This document shows, one piece after another, positions 1 through 6,330 of a stretch of DNA of 15,022 nucleotides (the stretch's first letter is position 1; every line of letters starts with the position of its first letter). The DNA is taken from positions 1-15,022 of the forward strand of contig CARDPF010000042.1 in the NCBI GenBank assembly GCA_948960675.1. Reading direction: 5' to 3'. Under the pieces are notes generated by a model that made no database searches, had not been told where the DNA came from, and worked only from the letters and a program-made list of their open reading frames with translations. This DNA is from an uncultured Eisenbergiella sp. (lineage in GTDB: Bacteria > Bacillota > Clostridia > Lachnospirales > Lachnospiraceae). The position numbers and the translations under genes were made by a program.

Positions 1-14
1 TGCTCTTCCGATCT
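1..14. other. Illumina adapter remnant at contig end
   Basis: The first 14 bases, TGCTCTTCCGATCT, match the 3' end of the standard Illumina adapter exactly (on the other strand, the familiar AGATCGGAAGAGC read-through). The thrS reading frame agrees: it follows the family up to ...RDHRK and diverges exactly where the adapter begins. These bases are artefact, not genome. Confidence 0.93.
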
Positions 15-749
15 CTTTCTGTGGTCGCGCTTTTTGGCTTCCTCCATCATGGTAATGTATGCTTCCAATTCGTCCTTTTTGACAAAAGCCGTCGCATAGA
101 GTCTGGTAAGCATTTTGTTGTGCTCATCGCCCCGCCAGTAAGCGCCCGCAAGGCTCATGATTTTGAACGCTTTTCCCACATCCTTGGTGCTGGCAAGATG
201 GGGACCCGCGCACAAATCCACAAACTCCCCCTGGCTGTAAAAGCTGATCTGCGCGTCTTTGGGCAAATCCTCAATCAGTTCCACCTTATACGGTTCACTG
301 CGCTCCTTCATATAGGCGATTGCCTCCTCCCGGGGCATCGTAAACCGGGTAATTTCCAAGTCCTCTTTGATGATCTTTTTCATCTCTGCTTCGATCTTTT
401 CAAAGTCATCGCTGGTAAGGGGAGACGCAAATTCCACGTCATAGTAAAACCCGTCCGCAATGGAAGGGCCGATGGCCAGCTTGCTGTCAGGATAGAGCCT
501 CTTTAAGGCCTGCGCCATCACATGGCTGGCCGTATGGCGCAAAACCGCCAGTCCCTTTTCGCCTTTTGCCGTCAAAATATTTAAACAGGCGTCCTTCTCC
601 ACCACTGTGCGGAAATCCACCGTTTCCCCGTCCAGTTCCCCCGCAACCGCCACGCGGGCAAGCCCTTCGCTGATGTCTTTCGCAATATCCATCACCGTCA
701 TCGCATGTGCATATTCTTTGACGGAACCGTCTTTTAATGTTATTTTCAT
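15..749 (-). CDS. thrS: Threonyl-tRNA synthetase, N-terminal part (cut by contig end)
   Basis: This enzyme charges tRNA-Thr with threonine in the cytosol. About 245 residues are present. Residues 1-61 form a TGS domain (MKITLKDGSV...). They are followed by the second additional (editing) domain with HTASH at 72-76 (metal-binding histidines), DGFYYD, CAGPH (Cys180) and an AYWRGD segment. The class II catalytic core and the anticodon-binding domain lie beyond the contig. The start at 749 is supported by GGGAGGAC, which overlaps the end of the upstream small gene; the stop of that gene (751-753) is one base away, so translation is probably coupled. A T-box leader further upstream (1203-1461) would link expression to uncharged tRNA-Thr. 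The truncation is an assembly edge, not a pseudogene. Confidence 0.95.
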
Positions 750-750
750 G

Positions 751-993
751 CTAAGCGTCCTCCCCTTCTTTTTCACATTCCCCACAGCAGCAGTCCCCTT
801 CCGCACCGCTGTTGCCGTTAAGGTTTCCGTTAAAACAGCCATAAAACCGTCTTGATTTTCTTGCCGGCGCGGTCAGCAGGCCGACCACCATGCCGGACAA
901 AAACGCAATCAACAGACATAAGATTACGTCCAGTCTGGTGTTCTCCTCTTTTTCTGCCAAAAATTTCTGCACGGTTTCCATTTTTTCTTTCAT
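751..993 (-). CDS. Small Cys-rich single-pass membrane protein (YtxH-like), upstream of thrS
   Basis: An 80-residue protein of unproven function. Residues 1-21 are charged (MKEKMETVQK...), residues 22-41 form one membrane segment, then TAPARKSRR gives a positive flank, and the tail carries CCCGEC at 68-73. The hydrophobic stretch followed by GLLTAP resembles YtxH-type proteins, a weak family call. The start at 993 is chosen because AAGGAGGA sits 5-6 bases upstream. Its last codons contain the ribosome binding site of thrS and the two genes are one base apart, so they form a unit under the same T-box leader. The cysteine cluster could bind metal or be redox active; that is inference. There is no signal peptidase site, so the segment likely stays as an anchor. 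Confidence 0.72.
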   Translation of the reverse strand: MKEKMETVQKFLAEKEENTRLDVILCLLIAFLSGMVVGLLTAPARKSRRFYGCFNGNLNGNSGAEGDCCCGECEKEGEDA

Positions 994-1076
994 ATGCTCC
1001 TCCTTTTCATCTGCGCCACTTTGCGGCGCGCCGCTGCGCATGAATTCGCCAGTATCAGCCCTTTGCCCGCAGGGAT

Positions 1077-1101
1077 AAAAAAGTGTGCGCTTTGCGCACA
1101 C
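1077..1101 (-). terminator. Second intrinsic terminator between the T-box and its genes
   Basis: Perfect 8-bp GC-rich stem GTGTGCGC / GCGCACAC (1083-1090 and 1094-1101) with a 3-nt loop. On the minus strand it is followed by six T (1082-1077). By shape it is a textbook intrinsic terminator, placed about 84 bp before the small membrane gene and 100 bp after the T-box terminator. Confidence 0.65.
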
Positions 1102-1102
1102 G

Positions 1103-1137
1103 CCGCGTCAAGCGCGGTTGCCGTCAGGCAACTTTTT
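1103..1137 (-). repeat. Two further stem-loops abutting the second terminator
   Basis: Stem CCGCG/CGCGG (1103-1107, 1113-1117) and stem GTTGCC/GGCAAC (1117-1122, 1127-1132) lie end to end with the terminator hairpin, sharing base 1117. In the minus-strand RNA the block begins with AAAAAGU (1137-1131), which is fully complementary to ACUUUUU (1084-1078) at its end. A closed multi-branch fold that captures the U tract is therefore possible. It may be a palindromic intergenic repeat inserted in the leader. Confidence 0.5.
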
Positions 1138-1165
1138 CTCTGCGTGTGAGTACGCATTACCGTCC

Positions 1166-1208
1166 TTTTTTATACGATAAGAAATGAAGTTTCCTATCGT
1201 ATAAAAAA
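1166..1208 (-). repeat. 18-bp AT-rich hairpin directly after the T-box terminator
   Basis: The arms 1166-1183 and 1191-1208 pair over 18 bp with a 7-nt loop. The single imperfection (1180/1194) is a G-U pair in the minus-strand RNA but A-C on plus, which fits a minus-strand RNA role. Its first arm contains the U tract of the T-box terminator. Confidence 0.6.
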
Positions 1209-1238
1209 AGCCCATGCATTACGCTCGTAATGCATGGG
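1203..1238 (-). terminator. T-box attenuator terminator
   Basis: The minus strand reads CCCATGCATTAC, a 4-nt loop, GTAATGCATGGG (12 bp, arms 1211-1222 and 1227-1238), a C, then seven T (1209-1203). It lies 10 bp after the T-box sequence, the usual position for the tRNA-controlled terminator. Confidence 0.88.
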
Positions 1239-1461
1239 ACGTATCGTACGCGGTTCCACCCTGCTTGCCTGCCAAAAAACCGGCAGACCACTCCTTGACG
1301 ATAACGGAGTCACCGGGCCGTATTGGGGCCGCTCAGAGCCGGTTTTCAAACTGCTGCCTGTCAGGATGCTCCCAGCGCAGTGCTGCCTAAAGCCACACCG
1401 GCATCCCTCTCTGTCACATTCCACAGTCCTACTCTTCTCTTCAGCGCATTTTTCTTATCTA
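1203..1461 (-). promoter_or_regulatory. T-box riboswitch leader for the thrS operon
   Basis: The minus strand carries the T-box core AGGGTGGAACCGCG at 1262-1249, which pairs with the tRNA acceptor end. Upstream are Stem I landmarks: CGCTGAAGAG (1446-1437) opposite CTCTGAGCG (1338-1330), a kink-turn/GA arrangement; an AGTA segment; and AGAGAG before a GGATGC/GCATCC distal helix. A Stem III-like CTGCC/GGCAG hairpin lies near 1268-1283. Uncharged tRNA should favour the antiterminator and allow transcription. The gene served (thrS) predicts a threonine specifier. Candidates are ACC at 1343-1341 and ACA at 1361-1359; I could not fold the specifier loop well enough to choose. Confidence 0.88.
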
Positions 1462-1466
1462 TTGCT

Positions 1467-1495
1467 ATCTTAATGCACTTTTTACGATTTGTAAA
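1467..1495 (-). promoter_or_regulatory. Promoter of the T-box / thrS operon
   Basis: On minus, TTTACA (1495-1490), a 17-bp spacer, then TAAGAT (1472-1467). The start point would be near 1460, just ahead of Stem I. It sits 10 bp past the stop of the preceding mutase gene. Confidence 0.7.
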
Positions 1496-1504
1496 GCCTT
1501 TTCT

Positions 1505-2923
1505 TTACTTTTTCAGATCCAAAAATTCCTCATAAATCTCGCTCACCGTCTGGGCCTCCTTTGGCGTAGGCATCTCGCAGAAAATGCGGATCAGCGGTTC
1601 CGTTCCGGAGAACCTTGCGACCACCCAGCCGCCATTGGTAAAGTAAACCTTGCTGCCGTCCAGATAGGAGACGCGTTCCACCGCGAAGGGGAGATTGGGG
1701 ATCTTCTTTTCCACCATCAGGGTATTGTGCACTTCCTCCTTCTTTTTCTGGGTAAACTTATAATCCCGCTCTTCCATATGGATGGAGCCGCATTCCGCTT
1801 CGATATCCTGATAAATCCGGGACAGTTTCTTGCCCGTCACGGCGATCATCTCCACCAGCAGGGAAGCGGCATAAACACCGTCCTTGCCTTTGATATGTCC
1901 CCGAACCGTCAATCCACCGGAGGATTCGCCGCCGATCACCGCATCGGTTTCGTTCATCTTTGCGGAAATATGTTTAAAGCCCACCGGCACCTCATAGCAC
2001 TTTTCCCCGAACCGTTCCGCCACCTTGTCAAGCATGTGGGTGGTACAAATATTGCGCACCACCGGCCCCTTCCAGCCCTTATACTTAATTAGGTAATAAT
2101 ACAGCAGCACGAGAATATCATTGGGATGCAAAAAACGTCCCGTATCGTCAATTACGCCCAGCCGGTCCGCATCACCGTCCGTGGCGATGCCGATATCACA
2201 GTTGGCGTCCAGCACAAAATTCTGCAGCGGCCGCAGCGTCGCAGCGTTTGGCGCAGGAAGCTTGCCCCCAAAAAGGGTATCGTGCCTTTCATGAATGGTG
2301 TCCACCTCACACCTTGCCGTCAGCAAAATCGTCTTAAGGGAGGTCTCGCTGACACCGTACATGGGATCCAGCGCAATCTTGAGCCGTGCGTCACGGATGG
2401 CCTTCATATTGACCGCATCAATGATATTGTCCAAATACTCGTTAAGGGGATAAATCTCCTCAATCAGTCCGGCGGCCTTGGCCTCCTCATAGCCCATGGC
2501 ATGCACATCCTGCGGCGCAATGCCCGCTATGATCTCTTCGATTTCCCCTGTCTGCACCTCGTCCGCGTCCCGGCCCCCCGCCGTAAAGACCTTGATACCG
2601 TTGTAAATCGCCGGGTTATGGCTGGCCGTGATCATCATCCCGTAAGGCAGTTCATGCTTCATGACGTAAAACATGACCAGCGGCGTCGGTGAAGATTTGT
2701 TCACCAATAAAGCTTTGATCCCCTCTGCTGCAAATACCTGCCCGGCCCACTGCATGGCTTCCTTTGCCAAAAAACGCCTGTCGTAACCCAGCACCACGCC
2801 CTTGTCGGCAACGCCCTCCCGTTTCATTTTTTCACACAACGCTTTTGTCAAAAGCTGGATATTCGCTTTCGTAAAATCATCCCCGATGACAGCCCTCCAG
2901 CCGCCCGTACCAAATTTAACCAT
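1505..2923 (-). CDS. Alpha-D-phosphohexomutase (phosphoglucomutase/phosphomannomutase family)
   Basis: A 472-residue cytosolic enzyme moving phosphate between the C1 and C6 positions of a hexose. The four family signatures are present in order: the phosphoserine loop TASHNP (99-104, Ser101), metal loop DGDADR (249-254), sugar loop GGESSGG (331-337), and phosphate-binding loop RFSGTEPLIRIF (437-448). Length is normal for the family. I start at 2923 (MVKFGTGGWR) because ACAGGAG lies just upstream and the conserved N-terminus begins there; an in-frame ATG 51 bases earlier lacks a site. It follows the GH94 phosphorylase by 78 bp on the same strand, so its physiological substrate is likely the phosphorylase product: Glc-1-P, or GlcNAc-1-P if that enzyme is a chitobiose phosphorylase. 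Sequence alone does not decide between glucose, mannose and N-acetylglucosamine phosphates. Confidence 0.9.
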   Translation of the reverse strand: MVKFGTGGWRAVIGDDFTKANIQLLTKALCEKMKREGVADKGVVLGYDRRFLAKEAMQWAGQVFAAEGIKALLVNKSSPTPLVMFYVMKHELPYGMMITASHNPAIYNGIKVFTAGGRDADEVQTGEIEEIIAGIAPQDVHAMGYEEAKAAGLIEEIYPLNEYLDNIIDAVNMKAIRDARLKIALDPMYGVSETSLKTILLTARCEVDTIHERHDTLFGGKLPAPNAATLRPLQNFVLDANCDIGIATDGDADRLGVIDDTGRFLHPNDILVLLYYYLIKYKGWKGPVVRNICTTHMLDKVAERFGEKCYEVPVGFKHISAKMNETDAVIGGESSGGLTVRGHIKGKDGVYAASLLVEMIAVTGKKLSRIYQDIEAECGSIHMEERDYKFTQKKKEEVHNTLMVEKKIPNLPFAVERVSYLDGSKVYFTNGGWVVARFSGTEPLIRIFCEMPTPKEAQTVSEIYEEFLDLKK

Positions 2924-3001
2924 ATCTGCTCCTGTCCGCCCGCCCTGGCAGGCATTCAAATTATATCCGTGCACACAGTCCTGTCTGCACAGTTCCCCAA
3001 T

Positions 3002-5389
3002 TTACATCACAGCCTGCACCGTATGCCTGCTGCCTGCCTCCTGCACCAAAATCTTGTCCACCTTTTCCCCGTCCAGGTAAAGTTCCCGCACGCCCTTCAT
3101 GGAGCCGCTGTGATTGACCACCTCAATGTCAAACGTTGCGCCCCTCCACACGCGGTGCACGGAAAAGCCCTTCCAGTCCGCCGGGATACAGGGATCAATC
3201 AGGAGGCTGTCAAACTGGGGACGCACGCCCAGCATATAGCGGGTGGCGCTAAAGTAGGACCAGCCGCCGCTTCCCGTCATGAAAGGATGATGGGCCCAGC
3301 CGTAACGGGAATGATCCTTGCCGGAGATAAACTGGCAATAGGAATAAGGCTCCGCCCTTCTGGTTTCAATTTTATCGTTCTGCCAATAAGGACACAAAGC
3401 ATCGTAAAATTTCATTGCCCGGTCGCCGCGTCCCAGCACGCATTCCGCCGCCCATGCCCAGGGGTTGGGATGGGAGAAAATGGAACCGTTTTCCTTCAGT
3501 CCCGGATACACCCGGGTCACGAACCCGATATCGTCATCCGGCTCCGTATAGGAGGGGGCGTTCAGCATGATTCCGTAAGGCGTATACAGATACGCGTCCA
3601 CGCTGTCCATGGCCTTTTTGCCCTTTTCCGGATCCGCCGCACCGGAAAGCACCGCCCAGGAATTGGATTCCAAGTGTACCCGCCCCTCCCGGTCTGCTTT
3701 GGTACCGATCTTTTTGCCGTTTTTGGTGATGCCGCGGATAAACCAATCCCCGTCCCAAAGCTGGGTGTTGCACACCTCCTTCACATGGGCCGCAATCTGT
3801 CCGTATGTTTCCACATCCTGCATGCGTCCCAAAAAGGCCGCCAGTTCAATGAAATTGGTCAGCGCCCAGTAATGCAGGAAGGAAACCAGCGCGCTCTCCC
3901 CGCCGCCCAGATTTAAACAGTCGTTCCAATCCGCCCGCAAACCCTTGCAGACTCCCGTCGCCCCCACCTGTCTGGCGGAAAAATCCAAAATCTTCTTCAT
4001 ATGCTCATAGACGGAGCCCTCCCCGCCATCCGCATAGGTATACACCTCGTCCGCGAATGAAAACTCCCCGGTTTCCTTGATATATTCCACAATGGAGGGA
4101 ACCAGCCACAGGGCGTCGTCGGAGCAGGCGTCCTTCAAACCGTGCACCATATCCTCCCGGCTGGGCGTGGGCACTACCGTAGGGGATTTGAAAGGCTTGA
4201 CCTCCTCATCCGGCAAAAACCAGCTGGGATCGAACAGATGCAGGCCGTACCCTTCCGACACCAGCCCCCGCAGCAATTCCTCGATACGCTGCCGGCACTT
4301 TGCCGGATTGGAATGGGGAATGGTCATCGCATCCTGCGCAGTATCCCGGTATCCCAGTCCCGTCCGTCCGCCGACCTCGATAAAGGAGGCAAAACGGGAA
4401 AACATCACGTTAATCTCGGACTGATACAGCGTCCACGTATTGATCAGGGTATTCATGCCCTCGTTGGGCGTGGCAATCTGCAGCTTGTCAAACTTGTCGT
4501 TCCAGTACGCGGCAAGCGCCCCGTATACAGCGTCCACCGCCGCCGGATCCTGGTATTTCCTGCGCATCTTTTGCCCGACTTCCCGTCTGCCCTCGCCCAG
4601 CATAAATACCAGACGCACTTCCTCTCCGGGGGCAAGCGTAAGGTTCTTTTGCAGGCTTCCGCAATGATTGTTGCCCAATTCAAAGGAGCCACTGCAGTGC
4701 CCGTCCTCCACGGCCACCGGATTGTTCTCGGTGCGGTAATCCCCGATAAAGCTGTCCCGCAGGCAGTCGAACCCGTCCGGTTCAAAGTTGCCGGTAAAAT
4801 ACTGGAACCCGAATTCCTCGTAGAAAAGATCCTGCTCGATCACGCCGTCCTCGTAGGAGGAACCGGAACAGTACAGGCTCATCTGATGGTTCTGGTTGTC
4901 GATGGTGATGTGATGGAAGGACAACTCACAGTAGGAAAAAACGCTCAACTGCCGCGGCTTGTCGTCCTCATTTTTAATCTTCACATCCCACAGTTCCACC
5001 GCATCCCCAAGGGGTACCACCAGCGTCTGGCTGGCCCTGATTTTTTTGTACAGCGACTCGTAAACGGTGTAGGACATCCCATGGCGGCAGGTATAGGACG
5101 CCTGGTCAAGGGGCTTACCCACCGGCTGCCAGGAAACGCTCCAATAATCCTTGTCCCCATTGTCCCGGATGTACACATAATGGCCCGGCCTGTCCATCGG
5201 AACCGCGTTTGCCCGAAAGCGCGTAATCCGGTGGTACTCCGGCGACTTATAAAACATATAGCCGCCTGCCGTGTGGTTCATCACCGCACACAAATTCTCC
5301 AGCCCGATGTAGTTGGTCCAGGATGTGGGCAGATCCACACGGTCGATCACATACTCCCGTTTCTCGTTGTCAAAATGTCCGTATTGCAT
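3002..5389 (-). CDS. chbP: GH94 phosphorylase, N,N'-diacetylchitobiose phosphorylase type
   Basis: A 795-residue inverting disaccharide phosphorylase. It uses inorganic phosphate to split a beta-1,4 disaccharide into a sugar 1-phosphate and a free sugar, saving one ATP. The N-terminal beta-sandwich starts MQYGHFDNEKREYVI and is followed by an (alpha/alpha)6 barrel. The general acid is Asp490 in RADWNDCLNLGGGES (485-499). As I recall the families, chitobiose phosphorylases carry SRFASFIEVGGRTGLGYRDT (331-350), then AQD, and later GYGLHLFDP, while cellobiose phosphorylases have RDSNQDLLGFVH; this protein has the former. Length matches the ~800 residues of the Vibrio enzyme. The start at 5389 has AGGGAGGAG upstream. 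No signal peptide, so it is cytosolic and needs an importer that is not in this window. It could act on another beta-linked disaccharide; family certain, substrate likely. Confidence 0.88.
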   Translation of the reverse strand: MQYGHFDNEKREYVIDRVDLPTSWTNYIGLENLCAVMNHTAGGYMFYKSPEYHRITRFRANAVPMDRPGHYVYIRDNGDKDYWSVSWQPVGKPLDQASYTCRHGMSYTVYESLYKKIRASQTLVVPLGDAVELWDVKIKNEDDKPRQLSVFSYCELSFHHITIDNQNHQMSLYCSGSSYEDGVIEQDLFYEEFGFQYFTGNFEPDGFDCLRDSFIGDYRTENNPVAVEDGHCSGSFELGNNHCGSLQKNLTLAPGEEVRLVFMLGEGRREVGQKMRRKYQDPAAVDAVYGALAAYWNDKFDKLQIATPNEGMNTLINTWTLYQSEINVMFSRFASFIEVGGRTGLGYRDTAQDAMTIPHSNPAKCRQRIEELLRGLVSEGYGLHLFDPSWFLPDEEVKPFKSPTVVPTPSREDMVHGLKDACSDDALWLVPSIVEYIKETGEFSFADEVYTYADGGEGSVYEHMKKILDFSARQVGATGVCKGLRADWNDCLNLGGGESALVSFLHYWALTNFIELAAFLGRMQDVETYGQIAAHVKEVCNTQLWDGDWFIRGITKNGKKIGTKADREGRVHLESNSWAVLSGAADPEKGKKAMDSVDAYLYTPYGIMLNAPSYTEPDDDIGFVTRVYPGLKENGSIFSHPNPWAWAAECVLGRGDRAMKFYDALCPYWQNDKIETRRAEPYSYCQFISGKDHSRYGWAHHPFMTGSGGWSYFSATRYMLGVRPQFDSLLIDPCIPADWKGFSVHRVWRGATFDIEVVNHSGSMKGVRELYLDGEKVDKILVQEAGSRHTVQAVM

Positions 5390-5521
5390 GGCACTCTCCT
5401 CCCTTTTTTCGTTGCGGCCCGTTTTACGGCCGGTAACATTTTTCTGCCATCTGCTTTCGGCACGCACCCCCGTCGTACCCCTTAACACTGGCGACAACAT
5501 CCTTAACATTTTGATAACTAC

Positions 5522-5550
5522 ATTATACAAAAAAAAGGAACTTTTTTCCA
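5522..5550 (-). promoter_or_regulatory. Promoter of the phosphorylase-mutase operon
   Basis: On minus a perfect TATAAT (5527-5522) lies about 133 bp before the phosphorylase start. The -35 at 17 bp is poor (TGGAAA, 5550-5545), and the spacer contains T8, so an activator may be needed. The leader carries two TGTTAAGG copies. Confidence 0.55.
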
Positions 5551-5768
5551 CTACTATTTTCCGTTTCCCACCAATTCATTTGCCACTGTTGCAGGGTTTC
5601 AATATTCATACCCATTCATACCTCGGTCTGGCCTTCCACGGAATTACATTTTCCTTCATCAGCCGCCCCTGCACAACTATGATAATCAATCACCCAAGGA
5701 GGACATACCGGGAAACTGCCCATGCCCTGCCTATAAAATTGGGTTCCGTATCGGACTATTTTTATCCT
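5551..5768. other. Intergenic gap with a short tandem direct repeat
   Basis: No gene is seen between the phosphorylase promoter and the stop of the C_GCAxxG gene. The only structure is ATTCATACC at 5604-5612, repeated at 5614-5622, a one-turn (10 bp) spacing upstream of the promoter. No convincing terminator for the upstream gene is visible. Confidence 0.4.
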
Positions 5769-6209
5769 TCACAAATACGCCGCAATGATGCGTGCCGCGC
5801 TACGGATGATTTTGACACAGGGCCGGGACGCATAATATTCCGGCGTCCGCACGGACGGCGCCGCGCTTTCCTCCATTTTGTCGATCCCCAAAAGCTCCCG
5901 GCACAGGATTGTCCCATGTTCCTCCAAAAAAGCGGCCGCCATGGTTCGTACCTGTTCATAGGCCGCCTTCTTGGCCTCTTCATTTTGCGGATCGGTGTTG
6001 CCATCCTTTAACCCGGACAGCAGGGCCATGGAGGAAACCGCACCGCAGACCTCCCGCATCCGCCCCATACCGCCGCCCATGGGGCAGGAAAGCTTCAATG
6101 CCGTCTCAAAATCCATACCGAACAAATCCGCATACGCCGCAAAAACGGACTGCGCGCAGTTATACCCGGATGTAAACAATTCCACTGCCCTGTCTTCTCT
6201 GTTTTCCAT
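5769..6209 (-). CDS. C_GCAxxG_C_C family putative redox protein
   Basis: A 146-residue soluble protein with the family's spaced cysteines: GYNCAQSV (Cys18), LSCPMGGGMGR (Cys42), VCGAV (Cys55), ILCREL (Cys103) and RPCVK (Cys131). Family members are thought to be redox-active or metal-binding, but no reaction is established and I assign none. Length is typical (about 130-160). The start at 6209 has AAAGGA 8 bases upstream; an upstream in-frame ATG adds a low-complexity basic extension without family match and is rejected. It is the third gene of a minus-strand run, 121 bp after the unrecognised gene. The gap shows no clear promoter. Confidence 0.85.
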   Translation of the reverse strand: MENREDRAVELFTSGYNCAQSVFAAYADLFGMDFETALKLSCPMGGGMGRMREVCGAVSSMALLSGLKDGNTDPQNEEAKKAAYEQVRTMAAAFLEEHGTILCRELLGIDKMEESAAPSVRTPEYYASRPCVKIIRSAARIIAAYL

Positions 6210-6330
6210 TTTTCCAATCCTTTCCCCTTTTATTTTACTTTCCTGCCCAGCGTTACCTTTTCTACGTTCCTCTTTGGCCACGCCAAATAAGCGCCGAGCA
6301 ACCACCGCCAATATGCATCACGCCCCGCCC

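Noticed and set aside
1..20. Frameshift or alternative C-terminus in thrS
   Set aside because: The departure from the family sequence coincides exactly with adapter sequence, so it is an artefact.
2960..2965. TATAAT on minus between the phosphorylase and the mutase
   Set aside because: A perfect -10 but the sequence 17 bp upstream (GCAGAC) is not a -35; kept as part of the operon rather than a separate promoter.
2969..3916. Plus-strand open frame of 315 codons
   Set aside because: Antisense to the phosphorylase 3' half and the mutase-phosphorylase gap; no domain, no ribosome binding site.
4142..5485. Long plus-strand open frame (447 codons) opposite the phosphorylase
   Set aside because: It is the mirror of a GC-rich conserved gene; its translation has no recognisable domain, while the minus strand has full GH94 signatures and a strong ribosome binding site.
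5697..5706. AAGGAGGACA on plus
   Set aside because: Looks like a ribosome binding site but no suitable start codon or plausible gene follows on plus.
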